This document shows, one piece after another, positions 17,765 to 25,656 of a stretch of 64,000 nt of DNA (its first letter is position 1; each line of letters starts with the position of its first letter). Under the pieces are notes generated by a model that did no database searches, was not told the DNA's origin, and was given only the letters and a program-made list of their open reading frames with translations. The DNA comes from Hymenobacter sp. 5317J-9 (GTDB taxonomy: Bacteria > Bacteroidota > Bacteroidia > Cytophagales > Hymenobacteraceae), in assembly GCF_022921075.1 (NCBI RefSeq), contig NZ_CP095050.1, forward strand, positions 496,001-560,000, in the 5' to 3' direction. Made by a program: the position numbers and the translations under genes.

Positions 17765-19336
17765 TTACGCCAACTGATATTCGGGTAAGCTCAGCAGCGT
17801 CACCAGCGTGGTGCGCAGGGCTTCGGCGGGCTCTTTTTGCTGAGCGGCCTGCTGCACCAGCTGCAGGTTTTCGGGCCGGATGGGCGTTTGGAGCAGAAAC
17901 TGGCTGAGCTTTTCGGGCTGCTGCGGCACGGGCGTGGCGCCCAGCAGCTGTTGCAGCGGGGCCAGCGGCAGGTGGGCGCCAGCGCCGGGCCGCACGGTGC
18001 GCTCGGCCTTGGTGAGATTGGGTGCAATGTCGTTTTCGTCTTGCTTGAGGGCCACCGCAAACTCCGCGTTTTTGAACAAAATGGCCGGCAGCTGCAGGCG
18101 CAGCAGCAGCGACGACGAATCTATCCAGTTGCGGCCGCCGGGCCAGCCGGCCACGTTCGGCGGCTGAAACAGTGTTTGGCCCAAGGCCCGCTGGTAGCCC
18201 AACAGCGGCTGCTCGTTGTCAATCTTCACGTTGAGCGTGCGCCGGATGCCGGCCAGCAGCTCCACCGGGCTCTTGATGTGCGTGCCCACGTTGGCCGGGT
18301 CGTAAAACCAGTCGGCCGAAAACAGGCGCTCCATCAGGTCGGCAATGTCGTAGCCGCTTTTGCGAAAGTCCCGGGCCAGCGGCTCGATGTGGGCCGGGTT
18401 GGGCACGTCGTTCACGAAGAAGCGGTAGATTTTCGTGACCAGAAACGTGGCCGCCGCCGGCTGCGTCAGGATGTGCGTCAGCACGTCTTCGCCGGTCAGG
18501 TTGCCGGTTTTGCCCAAGAAGGTTTTGGGCCCGGCGTCGTGCTCCCGCTCCCGAAACTTGAAGCGGGACTGGTAGTCGTAGCCCCAGCCCGTGAAGGCGC
18601 GGGCGGCTTCCTTCACATCATTCTCTGTGTAGTTGCCGCGACCCAGCGTGAAAAGCTCCATCACCTCGCGGGCGAAGTTTTCGTTGGGGTGCTCCTTGCG
18701 GTTTTGCTGGTTGTTGAGGAACTGCAGCATGGCCGGCTCTTGGCTCACGGCCAGCAGCAGGTCCGGGAATTTGCCCAGCGCGTGCTCACGCATGGCGTTG
18801 TGCAGGCTGAGGGCGGCGCCGGGCTGGCGCACGCGGCAGGCAAAGTGCCCGTGCCAGAACAGCACCATCTTCTCGCGCAGCTGCGCCGGCGACGTGGCCA
18901 TGCGGTCCATCCAGGCCGTGCTCATGTTGTTGAACGCGTCGCGGATGCCCTCGTTCTGCATTTTGCGCTGCTGCGGGGTAAGCTCGGCCCGGCGCAGGCG
19001 CGGCACGCCCGCCGCAATGGTGCCTCCCTTAAACGCCGCCCGCGGGCGCAGCGGCGCCACCGGGGCCGCGGGCGCGCCGGGGGCGGCCGGCTGGTCGGGC
19101 GTGGTCACCATGCTGTTGGGCACGGGGTTGGTTTTGGTCGAGGCCGGGTCCGTCATCACCATGCCCTGCGGGTCGGTGTAGTTCAGGCCCGGGCCCACCA
19201 AGGGCTCGTATTTTTCCGAATCGTGCAGCAGCTGGCGTAAGGCTTTGCGCGGGCTGAGGCCACCGGCCACGTCTTGCGGGCGCGGGCCGAAGCCGGCGCG
19301 CCAGTACAGGTGCTGAAGTTGCTGGGCGCTGTTCAT
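17765..19336 (-). CDS. DUF1800 family protein
   Basis: A 523-residue protein of the DUF1800 family, partner of DUF1501 in many Bacteroidota and Planctomycetota. Visible family stretches are HLYWRAGFGPRP near the start, MVLFWHGHFACRV, NENFAREVMELFTLGRGNYTENDVKEAARAFTGW, and the C-terminal NVAGWPGGRNWIDSSSLLLRL. A proline/alanine-rich insert at about 90-130 separates the first segment from the main domain. I used the ATG giving MNSAQQLQ; a TTG further upstream is possible but unneeded. No clear signal peptide is seen. Function is unknown; the link to a secreted lamin-tail protein upstream suggests an envelope role. Confidence 0.92.
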   Translation of the reverse strand: MNSAQQLQHLYWRAGFGPRPQDVAGGLSPRKALRQLLHDSEKYEPLVGPGLNYTDPQGMVMTDPASTKTNPVPNSMVTTPDQPAAPGAPAAPVAPLRPRAAFKGGTIAAGVPRLRRAELTPQQRKMQNEGIRDAFNNMSTAWMDRMATSPAQLREKMVLFWHGHFACRVRQPGAALSLHNAMREHALGKFPDLLLAVSQEPAMLQFLNNQQNRKEHPNENFAREVMELFTLGRGNYTENDVKEAARAFTGWGYDYQSRFKFREREHDAGPKTFLGKTGNLTGEDVLTHILTQPAAATFLVTKIYRFFVNDVPNPAHIEPLARDFRKSGYDIADLMERLFSADWFYDPANVGTHIKSPVELLAGIRRTLNVKIDNEQPLLGYQRALGQTLFQPPNVAGWPGGRNWIDSSSLLLRLQLPAILFKNAEFAVALKQDENDIAPNLTKAERTVRPGAGAHLPLAPLQQLLGATPVPQQPEKLSQFLLQTPIRPENLQLVQQAAQQKEPAEALRTTLVTLLSLPEYQLA

Positions 19337-19382
19337 GCCGGGTAAGACGCGAAACAAAGCACTTCGTTTAATGCAGAATGAA

Positions 19383-19443
19383 AAACGCTTGTCATCCCGG
19401 GCGCAGCGAAGGGTCTTCGCTGCGCCCGGGATGACAAGCGTTT
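19383..19443. repeat. Variant REP-like palindrome, copy 7
   Basis: Perfect 28-base arms (19383-19410, 19416-19443) around a five-base loop. It keeps GTCAT and GCGCAGCGAAG of the main family but has CCCGGG in place of the GCAGA stretch and no AT-rich centre. It lies between the lamin-tail gene and DUF1800. Confidence 0.8.
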
Positions 19444-19458
19444 CAACTCAAGTAAAGC

Positions 19459-22056
19459 CTAAAACCGCGCGCCCAGTACCACCGTCTTCTTATACTCGCG
19501 CTTCTCGCCGCTGCTGGACCGGAACAGCTCCACCAGCAGAATGTAGTAGCCCACGGCGGCTTTGTGGCCGCGGTCGTCCACGCCATCCCACTGCAGGAAG
19601 CCGGCGGTGGGCAGGGTTTCGTTGCGCACGAGGCGGCGCGTGAGGCGGCCCAGGGCGTCGTACACCGTCACGGTGGCGGCGTAGCCGGGCTGGTCGAGCT
19701 GGTAGTTGAGGGTGGCGAAATCTTGCTGGCCGTCGTCGTCGGGTGTGAAAACTTCGGGCGTCACGGTCAGCTCCTGGTTGCCGCCGGGCGTGTCCTGGGC
19801 CTGCGAGTTGGCGCGGCCGGGCGTGGCGTAGCCCACCGCGCTGGCCGCCGAGTGGAAGTTGCTGCCATTGCTAAGTCCCGCCGCCCGAATGCGTTCCAAC
19901 GACACCCCTTCCTGCGAGGAAAGCAGGCTCAGGTGCAGGTTTTTGCTGTAGGCCAGCCGGTCAATCTCAATGCCCACCGAGTTGAACAGCAACGCTGTGC
20001 TTTCGTCTGGAAACGTGGGAAACCCGCTCAGCTGCACCAGGTTGTTCGCGTCGCTGGAAATGGGGTAATAAGTCAGCAGGTTGCTGCTGCTCGTGCTGAA
20101 GGCCAGCAGCTGGCCCGGCGCCAGCACCAGCGGCCCGGGGCTCAGTACGTCGGCGTCCACGCTGCCGTCGGGCTTCTGGTTGCCGATTTGCCAGCCCTGC
20201 AGGTTGATGAATTTGTTGCTCCGGTTCAGCAGTTCTACAAAGCGCACGCCGCCGGTGCGCGGGTTAAACAGCAGCTCGTTTATCACCACGTCGCCGCTCA
20301 CGGCCGCTTCGGGCAGGGCCAGCGTGGCCGATTGCAGCGGGCCGCTGGTATTGCCCACGCAGTCGGTGGCCATTTGCACCGTGAGGGTGGTGGGGCGGCT
20401 AGGCTGCAGGGCCGTGCCCAGCGTGAGGTCGACCTGCCGAAAGTCGGGCGCTACTGGCGAGGCTTTCACTACGGTCGGGCCCGAAGCCAGCGCGTAGCGG
20501 CCGGCAATGGCCGCCGACACGCTGTCCAGCTTTTCCGAAAAGTACACCCGCACGGTGGTGGCATTCAGGGCCACGGCGCGCAGCAGGGTGGGGGCCGTGG
20601 CGTCGGGGCGCGCGGCGCGCACCGCGTTTGCCTTGCCCGGCGTGCCGCCCAGCGGGTCGGTGCTGGCCATCCAGTTCTCGGCGCCGCCACAAAAACTGTT
20701 GGTATCTATCATCTCCAGGCTCCAGCCGCCGTCCTTCTTCTTGGGGTCGCGGTACCAGGTGTCGGAATAGGTGACTTCAAAGAGCGTGCGGCCGTCGCGC
20801 GCGCGCAACACCAACTGGTCGCCGCCGTTGCTGAGGGAGGGGAAGTTGGTGGGCCCGTACACCTTCACGCCGGGCTGCGTAAACTGGCTCACGCGCGTGC
20901 TACCGCACACCACCGCGTACTGGCCGGGCAGCAGTTTGGCCGTATCGGCAAACACGGCGAAGGCCGTGGTGCTCGTGGGCTTGCCCAGCTTCACCCCGCT
21001 CAGGCTGATGACTTTGGTGGCGCTGCGGTTGTAAATCTCGATGTATTCCGACAGCGGCAAACCCACCTGCGGCGTCTCGTCGGCAAAAATCTCGCTGATA
21101 ATTAGGTCGCCTACCTGCGGCGTTGCAGGCGGCCCGGCAAAGGCAGCCGTGAGCGGCCCGGCGGCCACGTTGCCGTAGAGGTCGGCCACGTTGCGGGCTT
21201 CCAGCACGTTGCTGGTGGCAAAGTCGGCGCCGAAGGTGAGGCGTACGGCTTGGGTGTTGGCGGCGGTGAAAAACCGCGCCGCCGTAGGCACGGCCCCGCT
21301 TTGCAGGCGGTAGTTGGCTGGGTTGGTGGCCGTGGCCGCGTCCATGGCTTCGTTGAACACCACGTCGAGCTGGCGCGCATCGACGGGGGTGGCGCGCGTC
21401 AGCAGCGGCGGCGTGGCATCGGTCACGGCAAAGTCGTCGAAGGCGAAGCTGCGAATGTTGGAGACGGTGTAGGTGAGCGCCACGCCGAGGTAGGAGCTGC
21501 GCTGGTACGTGGCATCGATGGGCTGGGCGGCTTCGGCCACGAAGGTGCGGCCGCCGGTGAGGTCGCGCTCCAGGGTCCAGCGGTTGGCGGTGGTGCGGGT
21601 CACGCGCACGCGCACCAGGTTGCTGGTGGTGCTGGCCAGCGTCCCGTCGGCTCCGTCGATGACAAGCACCGCGCTGCGGGTCGAGTCTTTGCGAAACAGG
21701 CTCACCTCGTCGGCGGTGCCGCCCAGGCGCACGAAGTAGCCGGTGTTGTTGGCGTTTTTGAGGTCGGCCTGCGTGGCCATGAGCCACACATCGGCGAAGT
21801 TGGCCGAGCTGGTGCCGAACTTCAGATTCGCCCAGAATTCCCACACCGTACCGGTATTGGCCTGGCTGGGCGTGCTGAGCGCCGCCTGCCCGGCCGCGGC
21901 CGCGTTGCTTTGCAGCTGCTGGCCCACCACCTGAAAGCTGCCCGCATCGCCGCTCCAGGTGGGGTTGGCGGTGAAGTTGCCGTCGGCGAAGTCGTCATGC
22001 AGCTGCGCCGACGCCCACAGTGGAAAGAAGAAGATTACCAGTAGAATTGCCTTCAT
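19459..22056 (-). CDS. Secreted lamin-tail domain protein with FlgD-like C-terminus
   Basis: An 865-residue exported protein. A signal peptide (about 1-17, ending ASAQ) is followed by a laminin-G/concanavalin-like domain (about 20-205), an Ig-like domain starting TPPLLTRATPVDARQLDVVF, a lamin-tail domain (GDLIISEIFADETPQ), a second Ig-like segment, a second lamin-tail domain (GDVVINELLFNPRTGG) and a C-terminal FlgD-Ig-like domain with FTPDDDGQQDFATLNY, which serves as a T9SS type B-like export signal. Lamin-tail domains outside animals are found in secreted proteins, often beside nucleases; no nuclease is seen here. It heads the minus-strand set with DUF1800 and DUF1501. Confidence 0.85.
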   Translation of the reverse strand: MKAILLVIFFFPLWASAQLHDDFADGNFTANPTWSGDAGSFQVVGQQLQSNAAAAGQAALSTPSQANTGTVWEFWANLKFGTSSANFADVWLMATQADLKNANNTGYFVRLGGTADEVSLFRKDSTRSAVLVIDGADGTLASTTSNLVRVRVTRTTANRWTLERDLTGGRTFVAEAAQPIDATYQRSSYLGVALTYTVSNIRSFAFDDFAVTDATPPLLTRATPVDARQLDVVFNEAMDAATATNPANYRLQSGAVPTAARFFTAANTQAVRLTFGADFATSNVLEARNVADLYGNVAAGPLTAAFAGPPATPQVGDLIISEIFADETPQVGLPLSEYIEIYNRSATKVISLSGVKLGKPTSTTAFAVFADTAKLLPGQYAVVCGSTRVSQFTQPGVKVYGPTNFPSLSNGGDQLVLRARDGRTLFEVTYSDTWYRDPKKKDGGWSLEMIDTNSFCGGAENWMASTDPLGGTPGKANAVRAARPDATAPTLLRAVALNATTVRVYFSEKLDSVSAAIAGRYALASGPTVVKASPVAPDFRQVDLTLGTALQPSRPTTLTVQMATDCVGNTSGPLQSATLALPEAAVSGDVVINELLFNPRTGGVRFVELLNRSNKFINLQGWQIGNQKPDGSVDADVLSPGPLVLAPGQLLAFSTSSSNLLTYYPISSDANNLVQLSGFPTFPDESTALLFNSVGIEIDRLAYSKNLHLSLLSSQEGVSLERIRAAGLSNGSNFHSAASAVGYATPGRANSQAQDTPGGNQELTVTPEVFTPDDDGQQDFATLNYQLDQPGYAATVTVYDALGRLTRRLVRNETLPTAGFLQWDGVDDRGHKAAVGYYILLVELFRSSSGEKREYKKTVVLGARF

Positions 22057-22160
22057 CGAATGACGAATGAGTTTTAACCGTGACTAATGTAAGGCGTTCC
22101 GATGCATGCCACCATATATAGGGAAAGCATCGGGTGGGGTGAGGGCGATGGTTACAAAGC

Positions 22161-22211
22161 AAAACGCCCGGCTCAATATATTGTAATTCAATATATTGAG
22201 CCGGGCGTTTT
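22161..22211 (-). terminator. Strong hairpin, probable terminator of the beta-helix gene A
   Basis: Perfect 23-base arms (22161-22183, 22189-22211) with a five-base loop and A/T runs at both ends (AAAACGCCCGGC ... GCCGGGCGTTTT). It lies after the stop of the minus-strand gene at 22288. The inner AATATATTG half is unusual for a terminator and no REP-family core is present. Confidence 0.65.
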
Positions 22212-22287
22212 AGGGGCGGAACGAAATAAAATTCGGCCAATGAATGCCCTTGTGCCGCTCGATGAAGCAGCTCGCTATGGAAGCAAC

Positions 22288-24204
22288 CTACTCGTTGCCA
22301 ACCAGCACGGTCTGGTGTTGGGTTTGGGTGCCGCTCTGCATCCGCAGCACGTAGCGGCCGGCGGCCAGGCCGTCAACCGACAGCGTCAGGCCACTGGCCG
22401 GCAGCTGGCTGCCCGGGCGGGTCCAGGTGCGGGCCGGGCGGCCCAGCACGTCCACGAGCTGAATTTCCACGGGCTGGGCCGAGGCCTTCTCGGCCACCAC
22501 GTGAATTTCGCTGCTCGTCACGGTGGGATATACCTGGCACCAGGCGGCGCCGTCGGTCTTGTCGGCGCCAATGCGGCTGGCCAGGGCCGTGCGCGACTCA
22601 GAAGCGCCAATGTTGCCCCGGCTGCTGGTGCCGGGCGTGGCCACGCCGTAGAAATCCCGCGTGCCGGGGTTGATATTGAACTCGGTGGTCAGGTTCAGGG
22701 CGCTGCCCAGCAGGGGCGATGAAGTACCCAAGGTGAAGTTGGGCAGGCGGCTGCCGGTGGAAAGTGCGGCACCCGGCGTGGTGCTGGCGAAACACGGGCT
22801 GGCGCAAACGCCGGTGGGGCGGGTGCCGTTGGCCAGCGTTTCCTGGGTGGTGGCGGTGCGCCAGTCGTTCAGGTTGCTGAACGAGGCGCCGTTCCAGCTC
22901 AGGGTGATGGCGCCGGTGGGCGACCAGTAGGCATTGCCCTCGAAACGGATGCCGGTGGCCGTGAACGTGCGCACCACCGGCAAGCCGGTGGCCGTTTGCA
23001 GGATGTTGTTGCGCAGGTTGGTGCCGGCGATGTCGCCGCTCATCAGGTACACCGCGCTAGGAGTAGAGCCGTTGGCGGGGCGCTCCAAGTACACGGTGTT
23101 GTTGTAGATATCGACGTTGGCAATGCCGCCCAGCCAGCCCGACGAATACATCATGATGGCGCCCTGGTCTTCTTTGCGGGCGTCGTTCTGGCTCACGTTG
23201 TAGCGCACCACCAGGTCGTGCATGGCCGTGGCCCAGTCGAACTGGCACAGCAGGTAGCCGGGGCCGTCGTTGTCGTGCGAGTAATTGTACTGCATCACGG
23301 AGTTGGTGCAGCCGCCGTCGAGGTCGAACCCGCCGCCGTCGCGGGCCGCGCCAGACTCGTTGTGGTGCGACTCGCAGTACTGAATGGTCAGGTTGTTGCA
23401 CTCCCAGCCCCAGATGCCCACGGGCCCGCCGCCGCGGCTGCCGTTGAGCCAGCCGTTGTGGTAGGCCGTGCAATTTTCCACCACGGCCCCGTCGATGCCC
23501 GAGAGCACGATGCCGTTGCCGCTGTGGGTGTTGGTGATTTCGGGGCGGCCCGAGTTGTCGTAGGCCTTGCAGTTGCCCACGTACCAGTTGCGGTGGCCCA
23601 GCAGGGGGAAGTAGGCGTAGGAGGACAGGCCGGCTTCGCCGTTGGCGTGGAACTGGCTGTTGGTGATGCGCACATTCTCGTAGCCGCTGGTCCCATTCCA
23701 GCTGCCAATGGTGAGGCCCACGCCGCGGTAGCCGCTCACGTCGAGGCTGTCGAAGCGCAGGTACTGCAGGTGGGCGTTGGTCGAGTCGTTATAAAACTGC
23801 ACACCCGAATGCTTGGCCACAAGGCGGCCGGCGCCCACAAACGTGAGGTTGCGCAGCTCGAAGCCGGCGGTGTTGTACGCATAGAAGCCCGCAGCGGTGT
23901 CGCTGGCAATCACGGCCGGGCCGCCGGCACCGTACGAGCGAAACACGATGGGCTGAGCCGCCGTGCCCTGGCTGGCAGAGCGCACCCGCAGGCTGCCGCC
24001 GAAGGTTTGGCCGCCGGCAAACAGCACCCGGTCGCCGGGGCGGAAGGTGGTTGCGCTCACGCGGGCCGGAGTGCGCCAGGCTTGGGCCGGCGAAGTGCCT
24101 GGGTTGGTGTCGTTGCCCGAATTGCTCACGTAATAAGTCGTGGCCTGGGCGTTGATAGCGAGTAAGGAAAGTATAAAGTGGAAAAGTATAATTTTATGCA
24201 TCAT
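22288..24204 (-). CDS. Secreted right-handed parallel beta-helix protein A, T9SS sorted
   Basis: A 638-residue exported protein. After a signal peptide (about 1-22) it reads TTYYVSNSGNDTNPGTSPAQ, typical of pectate-lyase-fold proteins, then coils rich in Asn/Gly such as ITNSQFHANGEAGLSS and QYCESHHNESG, then a C-terminal T9SS sorting domain (about 555-638, VEIQLVDVLGRPARTW ... GRYVLRMQSG). The helix probably binds or cuts a polysaccharide, but I see no catalytic set that fixes the enzyme class. It is a close paralogue of the gene at 28270-30396. The two adjacent ATGs at 24204 and 24201 are equally good starts. Confidence 0.88.
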   Translation of the reverse strand: MMHKIILFHFILSLLAINAQATTYYVSNSGNDTNPGTSPAQAWRTPARVSATTFRPGDRVLFAGGQTFGGSLRVRSASQGTAAQPIVFRSYGAGGPAVIASDTAAGFYAYNTAGFELRNLTFVGAGRLVAKHSGVQFYNDSTNAHLQYLRFDSLDVSGYRGVGLTIGSWNGTSGYENVRITNSQFHANGEAGLSSYAYFPLLGHRNWYVGNCKAYDNSGRPEITNTHSGNGIVLSGIDGAVVENCTAYHNGWLNGSRGGGPVGIWGWECNNLTIQYCESHHNESGAARDGGGFDLDGGCTNSVMQYNYSHDNDGPGYLLCQFDWATAMHDLVVRYNVSQNDARKEDQGAIMMYSSGWLGGIANVDIYNNTVYLERPANGSTPSAVYLMSGDIAGTNLRNNILQTATGLPVVRTFTATGIRFEGNAYWSPTGAITLSWNGASFSNLNDWRTATTQETLANGTRPTGVCASPCFASTTPGAALSTGSRLPNFTLGTSSPLLGSALNLTTEFNINPGTRDFYGVATPGTSSRGNIGASESRTALASRIGADKTDGAAWCQVYPTVTSSEIHVVAEKASAQPVEIQLVDVLGRPARTWTRPGSQLPASGLTLSVDGLAAGRYVLRMQSGTQTQHQTVLVGNE

Positions 24205-24231
24205 TATTGGAAGAGGGTGTGGAAGGCCTTG

Positions 24232-24239
24232 CAAAGCTA
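24232..24239 (-). promoter_or_regulatory. -7 promoter element of beta-helix gene A
   Basis: On the minus strand the bases read TAGCTTTG, an exact TAnnTTTG match, 28 bases before the ATG at 24204. The paralogue downstream has its own exact match at the same distance range (30423-30430). Confidence 0.55.
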
Positions 24240-24551
24240 ATGGAACTGCTGGTATTAAAAAATCACAGATTAACCATTAAAATTTGGCTTTAAACAGGAT
24301 TTATTCCGTCAAAATGCAAAAGCGCTTTTGAGCATCCTCTTTTATTGGCAGTGCAATTTTTAAATAAAAGTGCAAGAACCTGGGTGGTTTAGACGAAATG
24401 ATAATTTTTCCCCCCGATTGGCGCAATTCTCCGGCTATAGGTTGTGGCCACGTTTGCAGCTGGCTCTGGGGCGCCTTGTTCACCGACCGTATTCGCCGGC
24501 AAGCAGCTCCGCCAACACGATGGCGGGATGCTAATATGCCCCGCGCGTGCC

Positions 24552-24559
24552 GACCTTTG
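24552..24559 (+). promoter_or_regulatory. Candidate -7 element of asd
   Basis: GACCTTTG followed by C, one base off TAnnTTTG, about 51 bases before the asd start. The same octamer precedes tal-pgi, the CDF exporter and the radical SAM gene. Confidence 0.45.
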
Positions 24560-24610
24560 CGGCCGGCGGCCGCGAACAGGTCGCTGCGTAAGCTCTGAAG
24601 TTCTGACCCC

Positions 24611-25612
24611 ATGAAAATTGCTGTAGTGGGTGCCACCGGCCTGGTGGGCACCGAAATGCTGAAAGTGCTGGCCGAGCGCCGGTTTCCCCTCACCGAGCTG
24701 CTGCCCGTGGCTTCGGCCCGCTCGGTGGGCCAGCAGGTTGAGTTCCTGGGTAAAAAATACCCGGTGGTGAGCATGGACGACGCCATTGCGGCGCGGCCCG
24801 ACATCGCCATTTTCTCGGCGGGCGGCTCGGTGAGCAAGGAGCACGCGCCGCGCTTTGCCGCCGTGGGCACCACCGTCATCGACAACTCGTCGGCCTGGCG
24901 CATGGACCCCACCAAAAAGCTGGTGGTGCCGGAGTTGAACGCCGACACCCTCACGCCGGAGGATAAAATCATTGCCAATCCGAACTGCTCCACCATTCAG
25001 ATGGTGGTGGCGCTCAATGAGCTGCACAAGGCCTACAAGGTGCAGCGCATTGTGGTGAGCACCTACCAGAGCGTGACCGGCACCGGTAAAAAAGCCGTGG
25101 ACCAACTCCTGGAAGAACGCGCCGGCCAAACCGCCAGCAACCCTGCCTACCCGCACCCCATCGACCTGAACGTGCTGCCGCACATCGACGTGTTCGAACC
25201 CAACGGCTACACCAAGGAGGAACTGAAGATGGTGAACGAGACCAAGAAAATCATGGGCGACGACAGCATCCGGGTCACGGCCACCTGCGTGCGCATCCCG
25301 GTGATGGGCGGCCACTCGGAGTCCATCAACGTGGAGTTTGAGCGCGAATTTGACTTGGCCGAGGTACGCGAAATCCTGGCCCGTACGCCCGGGGTGGAGT
25401 TGGTGGACGACCCCTCGACCAACCGCTACCCCATGCCCAAAGACAGCCACGGCAAAGACGCCGTGCTGGTGGGCCGCCTGCGCCGCGACGAAACCCAGCC
25501 CCGCACCCTCAACCTGTGGGTGGTGGCCGACAACCTGCGCAAAGGCGCCGCCACCAACGCCGTGCAGATTGCCGAGTACCTGGTGGGCCGGCGGGCCCCG
25601 GCGCACAACTAA
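24611..25612 (+). CDS. asd: Aspartate-semialdehyde dehydrogenase
   Basis: Reduces aspartyl phosphate to aspartate semialdehyde with NADPH, the branch point to lysine/diaminopimelate, threonine and methionine. The 333-residue protein has the nucleotide-binding start VVGATGLVGTEML, the catalytic Cys126 in NPNCSTIQM, and the substrate-binding segment VTATCVRIPVMGGHSES. The length is typical. The next gene begins about 45 bases downstream and may be co-transcribed, although its function is unrelated. Confidence 0.96.
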   Translation: MKIAVVGATGLVGTEMLKVLAERRFPLTELLPVASARSVGQQVEFLGKKYPVVSMDDAIAARPDIAIFSAGGSVSKEHAPRFAAVGTTVIDNSSAWRMDPTKKLVVPELNADTLTPEDKIIANPNCSTIQMVVALNELHKAYKVQRIVVSTYQSVTGTGKKAVDQLLEERAGQTASNPAYPHPIDLNVLPHIDVFEPNGYTKEELKMVNETKKIMGDDSIRVTATCVRIPVMGGHSESINVEFEREFDLAEVREILARTPGVELVDDPSTNRYPMPKDSHGKDAVLVGRLRRDETQPRTLNLWVVADNLRKGAATNAVQIAEYLVGRRAPAHN

Positions 25613-25656
25613 TGCCCGGCGGCCGCGTTGTGAGCCTGACGTTTTACAGACGAACA

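Larger units (their letters stand above)
24205..24610. other. Non-coding gap between divergent beta-helix A and asd
   Basis: About 400 bases with an AT-rich part (24240-24410) next to the beta-helix gene and a GC-rich part next to asd. Apart from candidate -7 elements for both genes I see no gene, hairpin or repeat. Confidence 0.6.
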
